DNA of 64,000 nt from Symsagittifera roscoffensis (lineage: Eukaryota > Xenacoelomorpha > Acoela > Convolutidae), in the NCBI RefSeq assembly GCF_963678635.1, contig NW_026971437.1, forward strand, positions 35,001-99,000, in the 5' to 3' direction. Under the pieces are notes generated by a model. It ran no database searches, had not been told where the DNA came from, and saw nothing but the letters and a program-made list of their open reading frames with translations. Every line of letters starts with the position of its first letter. Position 1 is the first letter of the stretch. This document shows, piece by piece, positions 1 through 13,199 of this stretch. Position numbers and translations under genes: made by a program.

Positions 1-785
1 CTCATTTATAATTGTATTGTTAAATTTTCTAAAATATCGGAGGAGTATTTCATTTCCTAAAATTGTTGTATCAGCTTTTGCTGGTTTTGTTCTATATTTG
101 TGCCATGATTTGAGTTGTCTAATAACAGGTTCCAAATTTTGGTATTTTTGTAATACTTGTAATGTAATTTTTTCTGATGGTGGTAGAAAATTTTTTTCGA
201 CTTTTAACTTTGATAAGGGAATTGTGTCGAGTGGGTCGTGAAGATTAAAAACTTGTTTTTCTGTGTATTTTAAATATTTTGTTGGTGGTCCTGATAAACC
301 TATTTTATTAGTTAAGTTTTCTTTTTCCATCAATAGAAAAGGATCTTTTCTGTGTGATTGTTGTTCGATTTTCTTTTGTTGGTTATTTTACTTTATCCAA
401 TGAGAATATGGGATTGGTTCAAATGTGGATGTATCTAATAATTGAACTTCATAGTGATTGTTTTGACAGTCTAAATAAAGTGAGAAATGTTACAAATTGT
501 TTACTTGTGGTTGATCTATATCGGTTTTCACTTCATATTTACATTCTAATCGTGGTGATATTTCATCTTTTGCGAGATAAAATTTAAAGTTTTGTAGTAT
601 TTCAACTGTAGTTTTTCGTGTAAGTAGTTCAGGTGGCGTATTTCTACTTATTGTATCTGGTAATGCCAGGTTTTTTCCTGTTGTCCAAACTAAATGTAGG
701 TTTGGGATTTTCATTAGAATTAATTGAAATCTGTAAACTCTATGGTTTGCATTTGATTTCTGTGTAAAAACAAATATAATTCAAT
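1..785 (-). pseudogene. Copy A: decayed pol fragment (RNase H end to integrase linker)
   Basis: On the minus strand this matches copy D pol around 50853-51632, including the LPDTxSRNTPPELLTRKT block just after RNase H (490-714). Frames are broken in several places. At about 785 the match jumps to sequence equivalent to 54.59 kb of copy D, so roughly 3 kb covering reverse transcriptase, protease and the end of gag is missing. The copy is cut by the left edge of the window, so its 3' half (env and beyond) may lie outside. Confidence 0.8.
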
Positions 786-3058
786 AAATGTAAAAATAAT
801 AAAACAGTTTCTGTTTCTATTTTATGATGAATATCGTGATCTATTGTTGGAATAGTGTTTATTCCTAGGGTTCGAATGGGAACTGACTGCAGATGAAAAT
901 TCTTTTTTGTTTGAATTCGATTGTGAATAGTTATTTCGATATCGATTTTTTGACTATTTGATCGACTGTATCTATTTTGTTAGAAAGTTTGTGAATTTCT
1001 TTGTTCTGGTGATCTGCCTCTATAACTTGAGTTATAAGGTGATTGGTTTCTTGAAAAGTTTAAATTATTTGGAAGTGGTTTTCCAGAGCTGTTGTTACTG
1101 TGTATATTTTTATTTGGTAGGTTTTGGTCTTTTTTCATGTACTGATCGAATGATTTATTTGTTTCTTTGTAGTTTTGTGGTCTGATCTGATTATCTTGCC
1201 GCTTTTATTGACATTCGGCAATACTTTGTCCGTATCTTCGGCAATAATTACACCATTTTTTGAAAGTTGGTTTTTCTTTGAAATTTGGGTTTTTCTCATA
1301 TATGTTCAGAATTTCAGTAATTTTTTCTGATAGATCTACATCTGAATCCTGTATGTTAATGATATGTGTAGTATTTGTTTCAATTCTGTTAACATTTTGT
1401 AGTTTGAGATTTTCTGTCTCTTTGAGTTTCCTTGTGATATCTGCTTGTTCTACTTTATCAACTAGTTTCCTAAAGTCTAAATCTGGTTCTCGAATTGAGG
1501 AGGGGTGTGATGCTCTCTTCTTAATAGCTTTTTTCCTTAATTGAGGTGTTAGAGTCATCTTTAAGATTTCCGTCATTTTCGTGTTTTTATCATCATGTGT
1601 ATTAAGTGAACATGCTTTGCGAACTAGTGTTTCGGTTCTAACTGCCAATTGTTTAATTGTTTTGTTTGGTAGTCTGCGAATTTCCCTACATAAAACTGTT
1701 TGATCTTGTTTGTTTCTTTCAGAATCAAACATTTTGGAAAATTCTTGTGTGAATCTTTTCCAATCTGATTTTATGTCTATAGGTAAAACTGAAAACCAAT
1801 TTTGAGCTGCGCCATCAGGTGTTGTTTGAATTAACGCTGTGTGTCTATGTATCCAATTTTGATGAAGTGGTGTAATAATTGGTTCAGGGCCTATATTCAA
1901 AATTAATTTTGCTGTGACTGCATTCAAGTAATCTTCTACGGAATATTCAGGATCTGTGCCTGTAAATACCATTAATGGTTTATTTGATGTTATTGACGAT
2001 CCACCTTTTAGGTATGCATTTATTGTCGTTTAGTGATTCTGCGGCTTTTGGTATATGTGAAAAGATTGTAAGTTGGTGTTTTGTTATCTCATGTTGTTAA
2101 AAATAATATGGTAGTGGTATTTCATTTTGCAGTTGTGTTGGTTGATAGGAATGCATGTTGGCCGGGTTTTGTGATTGTGTTGGTTGGTAAGATTGTGTAC
2201 TAGTTGGATTTTGCGTCTGTAATGCTTGGTAGTTTTGTATATCAATTGGATTTTATATTTAAATTTTTATGTTTCCGGATGCTTGCGTTTGTCGAGAGTT
2301 TTGTGTACAATCTTCATGCGTATATGGTGCAAAAATATCTGGTTGATAATATTCGTCATCATCAGATGATAAATAGTTTGTATAATAAGGTGTTTGTTGT
2401 TTATTTCTTTTCTGTTGGAAAATTGCATAATTTTCAATCTGATCTTGTGAGGGATGTGGATAGTCATAGAAGTTTACTGAGTTTGTTGACGTAGTTGGAA
2501 AAGTTGATTTTTGTATAAATAGATGATTTTGTGTATTAATTTGGGGAGGATGAGTTGTTTGTGAGTGTTTTACATAATTATAATTGTGTTCTGCAAAATT
2601 ATTTCTTGTGAATGTTTTCCGAGTTTTTAATGGTTTTGTCATTGGACTATATGTCCGATAGTCCATTTGTGAATATTTTGTAGCAATCGAGGGTTTAACC
2701 GTAGATTGCAATGTTACTTGTGGTAATGTTGGATTTTTGGGTCTTGGTGTTGTAAGATTTGGATATATCGGTGAAATACTTTGTTGTGTAGTTGTTAGTA
2801 TTGTTTCAACTATTTCTTCATTTATAAAATGTGATGGTGTTTGAAAGTTTTGTTGTGTAAGATTCCTAGTTCTATTTAGATTTTCTTGTTGTATAGCAGT
2901 CGAATTTAAACTATTATTTTGTCCATCAGGTAGGAATGAATTATAATTTAAAGGTGTTGCATCTATTGTGAGTGGAAAAACTTTTACATAGTCTTTATGA
3001 ATAGATTTTGTACTACTAATTGCTTGGCTTGAGATGTCTATTGTGATGTTCAAAAGTA
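786..3058 (-). pseudogene. Copy A: decayed gag (capsid, zinc knuckle and N-terminal part)
   Basis: This is the relic of family X Gag. The best-kept piece is 1205-1972, a 255-codon run starting MVFTGTDPEYSVEDYLNAV that matches the capsid region of copy D Gag and ends in a zinc knuckle (CNYCRRYGQSIAEC) where the metal-binding His is Gln. A second open piece (2259-3053) covers the Asn/Gln/Thr-rich segment upstream of capsid. The region between them and 786-1204 carry stops and frameshifts. The open capsid piece suggests moderate age. It continues into the tandemly duplicated block to its right. Confidence 0.85.
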
Positions 3059-5429
3059 GTGGATGAGACCAATCAGGGTCCCAAACATAATCTCATTGTT
3101 CTGCAATGACAGTGTCATCATTTGTACTTTAAAATCTAAAACTTTTTCTTGCTTGTGCAATCAAATCAAAATTATGTGTGAAATAGTCACTTATAAACCA
3201 TGCTAAAACTTTTTGTGAATCGTGTTTAACATTTTTGTGAAGTTTCATTATTTGAAGAAATTTTACGGATTGTGTTTAAAAATGCTGAAATGCTGAGAAT
3301 GCGGCAATTTCGTTTCTTACATTCGTGTGTCTTGATGTTTGAACTGGTGACGTACTTTGGGTTTTTGTCTGTTCTAATATAAATAAGAAAGTATATATTA
3401 TTGCAAAAAGTTCCTTAGCAAATATTGAATTTGCTCTTTGTGAATTTTGGTGTTGTTTGTTCTTAATGTATTCTGTGAATACTTTTGAAAATTCTATGTC
3501 GATGTCATCTGTTTGAATAACATATTTACCGTGACATTTTCTTGCTGTACTGAGTTCTATAGTTTAAATTCCATATTGTTGTGTGAGGTTACATATTCTT
3601 TTTAAATATTGATTGACAATTTGTCTTTTGATTTTTACTTCTGGGAATTCTGCTTTGCATGGGCCAATTCCTTGTTCGAATAAATTTGAGATTAGATTAT
3701 TGCAAAATTGAGTTTTGTCCTCTATCGTCAGTGAAAGAATTGATGAAAAAAGGAAAAACAGAGTTTTTGTCTGGATTTTCGTCACTTTGAGTATGGCTCA
3801 TTTTTTCGTTTTATAACTGTTCAATGGTCCAAGTTGGTAGTGTTCAATGTGTCTAATTGGTTGATTCCAATTGTATAGATGTACGGGTTTTTGTTTTTAT
3901 ATCTTTTTAATCGTCTTTTTCCTTGTTTTGATGAATGTGATGTGGCTTCTGAGTCGGAAAAATTTATTTGATCATGAACTGGGTAGTTTTTATTTATTGT
4001 TTCTTTTAGTTTGTAAAGTGATTCTAAATTACTGACTTCTGATTCGGAGACTGCTTTTCTTCGTTTTGAAAATCTTTTTCGTGTAATCTGTCTTTCTTTA
4101 CTCAAAATTGTTTTTTTATTGTTTGTCGTTTTGTATCCAATTGTTTTTTTGTGTGGGGTAATTACGAGACAGTGTTTTTCGTTGTTTATTTCACAATTGT
4201 GTTATACGATTGTTTGTTTATTTCCTAAATCGTTCAGTGACATAGGATGAAGGATGAAAGATTTGTTATTAGTGATTTTAATATCCTAAACTGTTAGTCT
4301 TTACGATTTTTTGGTTAGCTTAACTTGGGTAGTTTTTTCAGGGTTCTAGAGAAAAGTATATATCAATTCCGCAGAATGGTTTTTATTTTCTCGTGACTAC
4401 TCTAAAATAAGGTGTTAACTTAGTTAATCTTACTTAGTGGTAGTGATTGAGTTCAAGGGATGGAGAAAAGTAAATCGATCCACAAGTTTCAGGTATAACT
4501 AGAACGCAAGTAGTTCGTTAGATACTATTTTGAACTTACTAAGATTAAGATTTAGCCTGGGTCAGTTAAGAGGGGGATCAAGTGAAGGATAAATAACCGA
4601 AGTTCACTACTTTTTAGCCTAATAAGAATGGTTAGAAAAATTGAAAACTTTCTATTAGTCCTCGGTGTTTTGAAAAGGTTGGGTAGTGAATCGACGTTTG
4701 AGGTCGTTAGACACTTGATATTTGGGTGGGGGAGAACAAAATTATTCTATTTAATCCAAGGATAAGCCTTGATGACCAAGATATAAAATATTAATGGTAT
4801 AAAATTGATTAAGTTAAATATTCAATGGAGATCCATGGATAGCCTTGATGATCTGATTTAAGGTTGAATAATTTTAAGTTAAATAAAGGTAAATTTTAGG
4901 ATAAGCCTTTAAGAATAATTTAAATTTAATTTATCAAAAGTTTAGTATTTTATGATATTAGTGGTTTTATGATTGCTGTTATGTTTAGTTGATGAAGCTG
5001 GAGATGGCAATATGATTTATATATACTAATAATTTATGATCATGTTTACTAATTTTTATTTTCAATTTCAATAAACATATTTTTCAGATATCTTTTTGAA
5101 CTTTACTGCAGATTTGGGGAAAACGATTTGAGGTGTTTTTATTAATCGTTATTGTGCAATAGTAAATTTGGTTTAGCACCCAAAATGATTATTGAAGAAA
5201 TGATTTTAAATTCATTGCTAGTAAGATTCTAAATATAAAAGTTTGTGTTGGCTTTTGCCGTACGACCATTTAAGTTAATAGTAAGTTTCTCCGTAGTCGT
5301 AAGTCGTCTCTTGTCTGAGGTTTTCTTCCAATACCGGGTAGTAGTTCTCGTATTGTACGGAATAGCAGCTCTGATCTTTTGAGTCGTAGAGACAATTCAA
5401 TTAAATTATTATCATGTAACTTTTTGAAA
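3059..5429 (-). repeat. Tandem duplication unit 1 (2371 bp) of copy A leader and gag start
   Basis: This block and 5430-7800 are near-identical direct repeats with an offset of exactly 2371 bp. I see only a few differences, for example T/C near 3608/5979 and A/T near 3689/6060. Each unit holds, in minus-strand sense, the decayed orf1, the structured leader, ORF-A and the N-terminus of gag. Open pieces here are 3564-3785 (gag N-terminus) and 3821-4105 (ORF-A). The near-identity means a very recent duplication or an assembly duplication. Confidence 0.95.
3821..4105 (-). pseudogene. Copy A ORF-A, 3' part (unit 1; repeated at 6192-6476)
   Basis: A 94-codon open frame matching the second half of ORF-A in copy D. 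Conserved features are the basic stretch ERQITRKRFSKRRKAVSESE, the acidic/serine motif FSDSEATSHSS and a following KQGKRRLKR cluster. The upstream part of the same gene (MSLNDLGNKQTIV, near 4230) is cut off by a stop codon. At the position where copy D has UAA, this copy reads UCA, so the copy D stop is not ancestral. Function unknown; the basic patches could bind nucleic acid or act as a nuclear signal. Confidence 0.6.
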
Positions 5430-7800
5430 GTGGATGAGACCAATCAGGGTCCCAAACATAATCTCATTGTTCTGCAATGACAGTGTCATCATTTGTACTT
5501 TAAAATCTAAAACTTTTTCTTGCTTGTGCAATCAAATCAAAATTATGTGTGAAATAGTCACTTATAAACCATGCTAAAACTTTTTGTGAATCGTGTTTAA
5601 CATTTTTGTGAAGTTTCATTATTTGAAGAAATTTTACGGATTGTGTTTAAAAATGCTGAAATGCTGAGAATGCGGCAATTTCGTTTCTTACATTCGTGTG
5701 TCTTGATGTTTGAACTGGTGACGTACTTTGGGTTTTTGTCTGTTCTAATATAAATAAGAAAGTATATATTATTGCAAAAAGTTCCTTAGCAAATATTGAA
5801 TTTGCTCTTTGTGAATTTTGGTGTTGTTTGTTCTTAATGTATTCTGTGAATACTTTTGAAAATTCTATGTCGATGTCATCTGTTTGAATAACATATTTAC
5901 CGTGACATTTTCTTGCTGTACTGAGTTCTATAGTTTAAATTCCATATTGTTGTGTGAGGTTACATATTCTTTTTAAATACTGATTGACAATTTGTCTTTT
6001 GATTTTTACTTCTGGGAATTCTGCTTTGCATGGGCCAATTCCTTGTTCGAATAAATTTGAGATTAGATTTTTGCAAAATTGAGTTTTGTCCTCTATCGTC
6101 AGTGAAAGAATTGATGAAAAAAGGAAAAACAGAGTTTTTGTCTGGATTTTCGTCACTTTGAGTATGGCTCATTTTTTCGTTTTATAACTGTTCAATGGTC
6201 CAAGTTGGTAGTGTTCAATGTGTCTAATTGGTTGATTCCAATTGTATAGATGTACGGGTTTTTGTTTTTATATCTTTTTAATCGTCTTTTTCCTTGTTTT
6301 GATGAATGTGATGTGGCTTCTGAGTCGGAAAAATTTATTTGATCATGAACTGGGTAGTTTTTATTTATTGTTTCTTTTAGTTTGTAAAGTGATTCTAAAT
6401 TACTGACTTCTGATTCGGAGACTGCTTTTCTTCGTTTTGAAAATCTTTTTCGTGTAATCTGTCTTTCTTTACTCAAAATTGTTTTTTTATTGTTTGTCGT
6501 TTTGTATCCAATTGTTTTTTTGTGTGGGGTAATTACGAGACAGTGTTTTTCGTTGTTTATTTCACAATTGTGTTATACGATTGTTTGTTTATTTCCTAAA
6601 TCGTTCAGTGACATAGGATGAAGGATGAAAGATTTGTTATTAGTGATTTTAATATCCTAAACTGTTAGTCTTTACGATTTTTTGGTTAGCTTAACTTGGG
6701 TAGTTTTTTCAGGGTTCTAGAGAAAAGTATATATCAATTCCGCAGAATGGTTTTTATTTTCTCGTGACTACTCTAAAATAAGGTGTTAACTTAGTTAATC
6801 TTACTTAGTGGTAGTGATTGAGTTCAAGGGATGGAGAAAAGTAAATCGATCCACAAGTTTCAGGTATAACTAGAACGCAAGTAGTTCGTTAGATACTATT
6901 TTGAACTTACTAAGATTAAGATTTAGCCTGGGTCAGTTAAGAGGGGGATCAAGTGAAGGATAAATAACCGAAGTTCACTACTTTTTAGCCTAATAAGAAT
7001 GGTTAGAAAAATTGAAAACTTTCTATTAGTCCTCGGTGTTTTGAAAAGGTTGGGTAGTGAATCGACGTTTGAGGTCGTTAGACACTTGATATTTGGGTGG
7101 GGGAGAACAAAATTATTCTATTTAATCCAAGGATAAGCCTTGATGACCAAGATATAAAATATTAATGGTATAAAATTGATTAAGTTAAATATTCAATGGA
7201 GATCCATGGATAGCCTTGATGATCTGATTTAAGGTTGAATAATTTTAAGTTAAATAAAGGTAAATTTTAGGATAAGCCTTTAAGAATAATTTAAATTTAA
7301 TTTATCAAAAGTTTAGTATTTTATGATATTAGTGGTTTTATGATTGCTGTTATGTTTAGTTGATGAAGCTGGAGATGGCAATATGATTTATATATACTAA
7401 TAATTTATGATCATGTTTACTAATTTTTATTTTCAATTTCAATAAACATATTTTTCAGATATCTTTTTGAACTTTACTGCAGATTTGGGGAAAACGATTT
7501 GAGGTGTTTTTATTAATCGTTATTGTGCAATAGTAAATTTGGTTTAGCACCCAAAATGATTATTGAAGAAATGATTTTAAATTCATTGCTAGTAAGATTC
7601 TAAATATAAAAGTTTGTGTTGGCTTTTGCCGTACGACCATTTAAGTTAATAGTAAGTTTCTCCGTAGTCGTAAGTCGTCTCTTGTCTGAGGTTTTCTTCC
7701 AATACCGGGTAGTAGTTCTCGTATTGTACGGAATAGCAGCTCTGATCTTTTGAGTCGTAGAGACAATTCAATTAAATTATTATCATGTAACTTTTTGAAA
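5430..7800 (-). repeat. Tandem duplication unit 2 (2371 bp)
   Basis: Second copy of the block at 3059-5429. It contains ORF-A at 6192-6476, identical at protein level to that in unit 1, and the gag N-terminal relic at 5935-6172. This unit is the one joined directly to the 5' LTR of copy A, so it is in the original position. The junction shows only about 2-3 bases of microhomology, which points to non-homologous duplication rather than LTR recombination. Confidence 0.95.
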
Positions 7801-7885
7801 ATATTTTGTCTAATTATAATCTATTTTGTTAGTTCTAAGCTAATCTGTTTTTAAGGTCTTATTCGAGACTTATGATCGCACCAGA

Positions 7886-8296
7886 TGAGTTAAGTTTTAT
7901 CTTGTAACTCATAGAGTAATATCGGATAGGGTAGACCGTCTGTTCGTCACTCTATCTTATTTTCGGCCGGATAGATTCGTGCAACTTCTTAGTCTAATAC
8001 CGATCGTAATCTTACTCTTATATCTACTAGTCTCAGGGTGTTCAACTAGTCTCTGCTAGGCTCAATAGATCTAGAGTATACTGGCATATTGCGTTTGCTA
8101 AAATTCTCTTGGAGAGGCAACTAAATTCTAAGTTAAATTCAAATCTCTCTGTTGCTGAAATTACAAGTAATTTCAGCACCTACAAATAAGTGGCGTGTTA
8201 GTTAGATGGACCATGATTGGTTAATATTAAATACTTTGTAGTAATAAAATATCTATATCATAACCAATAATAAAATGTAGTTTAGATCTGGTTCCA
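7886..8296 (-). repeat. Copy A 5' LTR
   Basis: A 411-bp copy of the family X LTR. Read on the minus strand it starts TGGAACCAGATC and ends TAACTCA. It is clearly homologous along its length to the copy D LTRs but with many substitutions. It carries a perfect 11-bp inverted repeat at 8154-8177 and a TATA-like box near 8015. Immediately left is the primer binding site, here with one changed base relative to copy D. Confidence 0.85.
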
Positions 8297-9109
8297 TTAA
8301 ATGAAATGATTTTTTTTTAATTTGAATTTTTTAATGAAAATCATAACCTCACACGCCATATAAAGTACAAAAGGATAAATTTCGTTCCTTGAAACAAACC
8401 AATTATGTCAAATAAGCTTCTTTCAATTTGGGACGATTTCTAAGACGGATTAAATCTCCGCTTACGCGATATTAGCTCGAATTATAGTGCGCGTTAATTG
8501 TCCCAAATTGGTCAAAATGGCAACCTTTAAACCCTCATAACTTTACAAAAAGATATCACAGGTGAAATATTTTTTCAAATTTAAGCTCAGGACAACAACA
8601 CCTTTTGAATGATTTTTCAAAAATTTTGTCAAAAATGGCTAGTTAAAAAGTCGAATTTGCTTGAAGAAGAAATAAAACCCATGCCGAGCAAAAAATATTC
8701 CGCTCTTTCGTATCGAAAGTCGGAACAATAAATAAATTCTGTCAAGATCAATTTTCATAACGTCAGCAAAACATTGTTTCAGACAGAAAAATGCCACAAT
8801 AAAGATCTGACAATTATCAAGATGTTTTGTTGCTCTTTGTTTTGGTTAAACTGGCCTTGGAAAATCTTTTTTCTTACTTTTTCAGTTAGGTGCTTTTGGC
8901 CAATCTTTATTCAATCTTAAAGCAAATCACTTTGAAATTAAACAATTGACTTTCTTGTGTTGATAAATCTACTGTTTTTGAAAAGATTAATCTTTTTCAT
9001 CAGAAAACTGTTACATATCTTGGTAACCAGCAAATTGAATCCGGCATTTCTGCCAATTATAGACAAAATTACTTTCTCTAATTCAATCAAGTTGCCAGCT
9101 TCTTAACTG
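8297..9109. other. Unassigned AT-rich spacer
   Basis: About 0.8 kb between copy A and the decayed Gypsy element. I see no open frame, repeat or RNA structure that I can support here. Confidence 0.5.
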
Positions 9110-11239
9110 GTGCCGCACCGCCACTTATAAATAACTATAGAATCTGTAAGGATTGACAAGCTAACTTTGTAAATCAGAAGATAATGAAAAGATAACTGAA
9201 AGATAGTCTGTTAATCTTTGGCCTAATCGTTCTATGTTCTATGGCTACGGTCTGGCCCATATTTTCAAGGTCGCTAAGCCTGCAAAACAATGTTGTTGCT
9301 TCTTCATCTTGTTGCTTCTTGTTGCGTCTTCCTCATTTGTATTGAACTGGTCTTGTTTGCTTTAATCTCGTCTGCTATGTCTTGTTGGTTCTTCTGTTTC
9401 GACGGAATTTCGGTCGCTGATACGAGGTCCACTACCTTAATGTCTTGGCGTTGGCTGATTGACTTGATGCTTTTAAGAAATTGATGCCATAAACTCAGGT
9501 GGATGTTCCTGGAAACCAAGTTCATGTACGAAGCTCATTACGCTGGCTATGTCCCTCTATGTCCCAGTTGATGAGGCGCAAATTTAGGTGAACTTTCACA
9601 AAAAAGGTGAGTTTCTTTTGTGACTCTTTATTGTTTATTGTCGTCGGGTTCCCCAATGCCTTCCCCAATGTCTCGATGGTGTCGATTTTCTCGTTGGGGC
9701 TATTTGAGGCTCTGGGGGTGTCTTCTTGGCAAAGATGCGTTTGGAAGAGTGTGCCGTGGTATCAGGCGTGGTCGCAGACCCGTCCTCGCTCGAAGTTGGC
9801 ACCGAGTCCTTCGCTTCCTTTTGTTTCTGGTTGCCTGAAGGATATGCCCCTTGCCTGTCTTAGAGTCGGTTTTCCTCCCGTTAATTTTATTGTTTGCGCT
9901 TTTTGTTTCTTTTCGGACTCGGTGTCCCTACGGGTCTGTTTTTTCTTCCGGTGCTGTTTGCTGGGCAGCCCCAGCCCCGTGTTCTCATCTTCCGTGAGCA
10001 GTGCAGGTTGGGGTGCGTTCTGTTGTTTGATTTCTAAAAAGCGTAAGCATGGCGTCTCGAAGATTTGTTTGCAACATAGTCAATTAATTGTGAGGGTCTA
10101 CATGATTCGTATATTTTTCGATTTGGGACAGAAGCCAATCTATGTTTCCTAACTACAAAGGTTGTTTGCCTCGAGTTTGTAGCCAAGCAGTGTGTGGCGT
10201 ATATGTTAGTATGTTTCCATCTTTGGTTCTGTACTTTTGTTCGAATGGTTTTGGGTCCTTTATTTTTGTCGCGAGTCTTATTGTTTTTCTGAAGACTTTT
10301 TGTATGTGTTTCTTAGTGTTAAGGTTGACTTAGTTTTGCTTTCCATTTAACCTTGAAACTATCGCTTCCCTCTCCTTAGCTAGTGAATTTCTAGTTCTCA
10401 CACCTCGATTATTTTGATGTGGTGTTGTCCTTCCCATCTCCATTTGTGCTGAGTTCGTGGGTTCTAGTAGCTTTTTCACTGGCCTTCTTTTCATCTTTTT
10501 TTTTCGATTTCTGGCCGCATTGCAAATCGTGCATTATCTCTGGCGGGAGTGGAGTGATGTATCAAGTTTTTCTGATCTAAGCAAGCGCGTCTTGTGTTTT
10601 CCTTGTTTACGTTGTTTGGTGAACTAGTAGTTGCTTTGTTTGAGAGTGGTGGGTTTGGTTTACGTCCCGTAAAGGCTCCGAAGGGGGAGATTCTTGAGAC
10701 TCCGAGCGGACGTTTTCACATTGTTTTTATGATTTCTGCAACATCAAAAGCGAGCTCAGACGAGTCGGTGTTATCTATTTGCCTCACACCTAGCCTGCAA
10801 TTCAGTGTTTGTATCATCATTTCATTTAACCGTATGTATCTATGATCGTCTACCGGGGAAAATAGGAGTTTATCGTACTTTGGTAATCAAAAATTTTTTA
10901 TTGTTGTGGCTCTGAACATTTTGGCTTGGTCACATCATAATTTTCTTGGATTTCCGATTTTTGATATATATCTTTGCATGAATCTTATGGCTACGTGTGC
11001 TGTTTTCTTTGTCGCATTTGTTACAGTTAGAGACTTTGACTATTTGTCCGCGGCGACCAAAATGTAAGCATCTTTATTCAATTCATACGGTAGGGTCGTC
11101 GTGAAATCTGATTGTACCTCCTCATTTGGCTCGACTACTGGTTTCGTTTGAAAAGTTTTTCACTTAGCCAGCAATGGTTTTAAATTTTTACTTTGTTTCG
11201 TGCAATGCGCCATTTGGACTATGGTTCTATGTATGTGTG

Positions 11240-11330
11240 GAAACCAAAAAGTTCGCGGCTCCAGGGTGCGTGAGGTGCAGACTGTCGAAGATTGTTTGTC
11301 TGAGTTGCTGTGGTACATTAAATATCTGTT
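11240..11330 (-). pseudogene. Decayed integrase zinc-binding region
   Basis: The minus strand reads QLRQTIFDSLHLTHPGAANF followed by FPHIHRTIVQMA. This fits the H-x-x-HPG zinc-finger start of retroelement integrases. The downstream Cys pair and the catalytic triad are not readable. A further piece around 12.0-12.3 kb may be coding relic, but I could not assign it. Confidence 0.5.
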
Positions 11331-11360
11331 GTCTATTAGTAGGCAGTCATCTTTGACGTG

Positions 11361-11460
11361 TATTCGATTTCCTATATTGTACCAGTAATCCCCTTAGGCA
11401 CCTCTGAGTGCATTCGATTTCCTATATTGTACCAGTAATCCCCTTAGGCACCTTTGAGGG
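11361..11460. repeat. 50-bp direct tandem duplication inside the Gypsy relic
   Basis: The block beginning ATTCGATTTCCTATATTGTA and ending GGCACCTNTGAG occurs twice in succession, starting at about 11362 and 11412. The two copies differ at very few bases. It looks like a small replication-slippage duplication after the element had decayed. Confidence 0.85.
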
Positions 11461-13199
11461 CGTCCGAGTCTATTTTCCTTACAAAATTGGGTATCAGCTT
11501 CAGGTTGCGATCTTTTCGGGAGACTGCAGCGATGAAGCTGGTTCCCATCTTTTACTGCAAGTTCGTGTTGTACGAGGGCGTGTCTTCTTCTACCTCCGTT
11601 CCGTTTCCCTGGTCCACTGTAGCTACCACACTTACTAACATCATTTCGTGGCTGGCTTCAAGTTGGTGGTTGTGGCTCGTCATTGATGGTGGTGCCTCGT
11701 TTGGGGTTCTCTCATCCATTTGTAGTTGGGCTGACTCAGCCTTGCTTACGCAGTATTCGTCTTGCTCATTGACATCGACGGTCGATTCTGTTTGTGACTG
11801 TACATTTTGTTGTTTTATTTCATTTTACGGTTATTTGCGTTTGTGACTCCGTATGCTGTGCGGTCGTTTGTGTCATTGAAAAATTTTGTTCTTTCTGAAC
11901 TTCCGTCCTGTCGGATGGTCTGTCTTGATTGGTGGTTTCCATTACTCTTTTGTTGTCCATATTATCGGATGGGCTGGTCGAGTTTTCTCAGAAGACAACT
12001 TTCAAGAAGTTTCTGGTTTTTTCATTTTTCTTGATTGCGTTTCGTGCATCCTTCATCTGTACGGCGCTTGTCGAAATTGATTGCGACGACGATGCCCATT
12101 GTGGTTGCAAGGCGGTGCCATTTTGGATCCTATAGACTCTCTTCCCTATCTGACTCTCCTCTGTAAACTTTAAATGACTGTCTTCCGCGTTGTGTCTGTT
12201 GTTTTTATTTTCCTCCACCTCTCGTTCTTGCCAAACATGGGATGAATTCATTCTTGAATTCCTTTTTTTTTCAATTCTACGACTGATATTCTTCATTGAA
12301 AGTCCGGTAAAGTTTTTTGTTTGTTGTGCTGTTATTTTTGTTGGCAGCTGGTTTCTGAAAGAGAATTCGGTCGAACGATTGCTATGTTTGTATTTTTTGA
12401 CCGTGGTCGGTATGATTGGAATATTTCAAAGGCGCTCGAGGTTTCAATTAAGTAGTTAGTTTCCCTCCAAATTCTGCGCGCGTTTTGATCAGACGATTTT
12501 TGTGCTGAATTCTGATTGGCTGGTTAATTTAGATTGAAGTTGTCATTCAGTTCAAGATTCGAGATGAAATATTTAATCGACGCTAAGACCAACTCCTCCT
12601 CATTTTCGCTGGGGGTATAGCTATGCACACATCTATTAAGCACATTTCGTCCCCGCCAAGTATTTTCTATCAAAGATAAATGAGCCAAAGGATCAATATA
12701 TCTAGTGAGCCTACCTTGGCTGCTTTTTAATCTTTCGCTGGCGTTTATTGCGAAGCGTATGCTATTAAAAATCTCGAAGCGTATGCTATTGCTACCCAAA
12801 CTTTCGTCAAATGGCTCAAGTGCGGCTCCTAGGCCAAATGAGATGCGACGCAGATCACGCGGGTCTCTAAAGTTTGATTGAAATGTTTATTATCAAATTT
12901 TTCAGTTACACGTTTAGTGCTTTGTTATATGCGGTGGTATGATCCGGTCTCCAATCATTGGTTTTCTGTTTTTTGTTTAGGAATGTTGATACTTTTTTGC
13001 TAATATTGATATATATTTCCTGAGATGGTGTTTTGAGCCTATGAATCTTTTTAGTTGTTTGAATGTTTTTTGATGGTGTGAGTTTTTCTTTTTTGTCTGT
13101 TTTTCGATTCAGCGGCTTTATTTTTAATTGATAACCAAGCTATGTGCCTCGGTCGCACGCAAGCTTGTAATTATCGAGTGATATTGCTAAGTTTTTGTT

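Noticed and set aside
9607..10152. 181-codon plus-strand ORF
   Set aside because: Lies antisense in the decayed Gypsy element; Ser/Phe/Cys-rich and without a domain.
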